Assembly: GCF_001399675.1 (NCBI RefSeq)
Contig: NZ_LJCO01000051.1
Coordinates: 35,965 to 99,964 of the forward strand
Direction: 5' to 3'
DNA length: 64,000 nt
Source: Paenalicyclobacillus ferrooxydans
Lineage (GTDB): Bacteria; Bacillota; Bacilli; Alicyclobacillales; Alicyclobacillaceae
Notes under the pieces: generated by a model
Told to the model about the DNA's origin: nothing
The model's database searches: none
What the model saw: the letters and a program-made list of their open reading frames with translations, nothing else
Made by a program: the position numbers and the translations under genes
Shown: positions 63,081 to 64,000 of the stretch, one piece after another
How the letters are laid out: each line of letters starts with the position of its first letter
Position numbering within the stretch: position 1 is the first letter of the stretch

Positions 63081-63941
63081 ATGGAGAATGTTTCAGCAAA
63101 ACAGTCCGGCACATACGCGATTGGAGGAGATTTGACCGTCAATCGCTTAGGCTATGGGGCAATGCAGTTAACGGGACCTGGTATCTGGGGTGACCCGAAA
63201 AATCCTGATGAGGCTGTTCGCGTGCTGCGCCGGGCGGTTGAGCTTGGTGTTACGTTCATAGATACAGCTGATTCGTATGGTCCGTTCGTTTCGGAGATGC
63301 TGATAAAGAAGGCGCTGCATCCGTATCCAGATGACCTCATTATCGCCACAAAGGCAGGGCTTACACGATCGGGTCCGGATGACTGGCGTCCGGTCGGCCG
63401 ACCGGAGTATCTTCGCCAGCAAGTAGAGCTCAGCTTGCGTCATCTTGGGCTGGAGCGGATCGACCTGTTGCAGTTGCATCGGATTGATCCCAAAGTACCG
63501 CTTGAAGAGCAACTTGGTGAACTTGGCCTCCTTCAAAAAGAGGGGAAGATTCGCCACATTGGGCTGAGTGAGGTCACAGTAGACCAGATTGAAGCAGCCA
63601 CCAAGATTGTACCGATTGTGTCTGTACAAAATCTGTACAACCTTGCAAAACGGGATGCAGAGCCTGTTCTTCAATACTGTGAGGAGCACAACCTTGGTTT
63701 CATTCCGTGGTTCCCGCTTGCAACGGGACAGTTGGCACGAGAGGGCGGACCACTTGATGAACTTGGCAAACGGCTTGGTGCCAAGCCTTCACAATTGGCC
63801 TTAGCTTGGTTGCTGAAGCGCTCGCCAGTAATGCTCCCGATTCCGGGAACATCCACTGTATCGCATGTGGAAGAAAATATTGCTGCAGCAGGGATTCATC
63901 TCAGTGACGAAGACTTTGACATGCTAACCAGGGCGGTCTGA
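63081..63941 (+). CDS. Aldo/keto reductase
   Basis: A 286-residue NADPH-dependent reductase with the catalytic tetrad in [14 protein letters not shown] (Asp and Tyr), IIATKAG (Lys) and LLQLHRID (His). It ends with the usual cofactor loop ([14 protein letters not shown]). ATG 63081 follows GGAGGACGAG. Confidence 0.93.
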   Translation: MENVSAKQSGTYAIGGDLTVNRLGYGAMQLTGPGIWGDPKNPDEAVRVLRRAVELGVTFIDTADSYGPFVSEMLIKKALHPYPDDLIIATKAGLTRSGPDDWRPVGRPEYLRQQVELSLRHLGLERIDLLQLHRIDPKVPLEEQLGELGLLQKEGKIRHIGLSEVTVDQIEAATKIVPIVSVQNLYNLAKRDAEPVLQYCEEHNLGFIPWFPLATGQLAREGGPLDELGKRLGAKPSQLALAWLLKRSPVMLPIPGTSTVSHVEENIAAAGIHLSDEDFDMLTRAV

Positions 63942-63945
63942 GAAA

Positions 63946-64000
63946 AACTGAGGTCTGCAGAATGGCAGACCTCAGTTTTTTTTTTTTTTTTTTTTTTTTT
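63946..64000 (+). terminator. Terminator with an unusually long poly-T tract
   Basis: A perfect 13-bp stem (63946-63958 with 63965-63977) is followed by T from 63976 to the window edge at 64000, about 25 T. A natural terminator has 5-9 T, so the tract may be extended by an assembly or sequencing artifact. Confidence 0.75.

Noticed and set aside
1..64000. Mobile elements or prophage
   Set aside because: No transposase, integrase, terminase or inverted terminal repeats of IS type were seen.

Overview
The window looks like chromosomal DNA of an acid-tolerant, spore-forming-type Bacillota, most likely Alicyclobacillaceae. The evidence is a truncated kumamolisin (acid S53 protease) at the left edge, strong AGGAGG-type ribosome sites with many GTG/TTG starts, sigma-A promoters, YfmQ-, PadR-, BlaI- and MerR-type regulators, and an abundance of intrinsic terminators and riboswitches. 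I found no tRNA, rRNA, insertion sequence, prophage or CRISPR array. The taxonomic placement is inference from gene content only.

Layout. 0-11 kb: kumamolisin (cut by the window edge), a YfmQ-like membrane protein, a PQQ-type beta-propeller lipoprotein, a MerR regulator with a DHA2 efflux pump, a cupredoxin-like protein, a polysaccharide deacetylase, a histidine phosphatase, and a quinone-reductase/acyl-CoA dehydrogenase pair. 11-18 kb: palindrome array A, an MltG-like membrane protein, a deoxynucleotidase, a c-di-GMP-I riboswitch with terminator in front of a GAF-PAS-GGDEF-EAL protein, and a winged-helix regulator. 18-25 kb: an MFS pump, an M3 peptidase whose zinc motif reads HEMGQ, and two tandem fluoride riboswitches ahead of a cation/proton antiporter, followed by a GNAT protein and an orphan Phd-like antitoxin. 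25-32 kb: two orphan terminated RNAs and an alpha-glucan operon (DUF4912, a GH57-GT4 fusion, and a nucleotidyltransferase fused to a degenerate phosphomannomutase). 32-40 kb: GlnRS, thiolase, a second c-di-GMP riboswitch controlling a small exported peptide, a soluble sensor kinase, a TPR/HD-GYP-like protein, a ZIP transporter and a GT2 glycosyltransferase. 40-54 kb: an MFS pump, palindrome array B, and a glycolate/lactate block (GlcD-like oxidase, malate synthase, LctP-type permease, glcEFD). 54-64 kb: a BlaI-M56 pair and its probable target lipoprotein, palindrome array C, a frameshifted DsrE-like gene, a class II aldolase, PadR with an MFS pump, TerC, Fpg and an aldo/keto reductase.

The most unusual feature is a family of three non-coding arrays (A, B, C; 37 palindromes in all) built from a 23-bp dyad, YTAAGTCG-N7-CGACTTAR. 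The dyads are spaced 41, 41/42 and 52 bp in all three arrays, giving a 134-135 bp repeat. These spacings are close to 4, 4 and 5 helical turns, while the sequence between dyads differs from array to array. This suggests a shared structure read by a DNA-binding dimer, or a shared origin. I do not recognise this element.

A second theme is signalling by c-di-GMP: two GEMM-I riboswitches, a bifunctional GGDEF/EAL protein with an intact I-site, and a peptide, kinase and HD-GYP-like gene set. A third theme is local tandem duplication at gene ends: many genes have short tandem repeats that span or adjoin the stop codon, and several have in-frame repeats inside the coding sequence.
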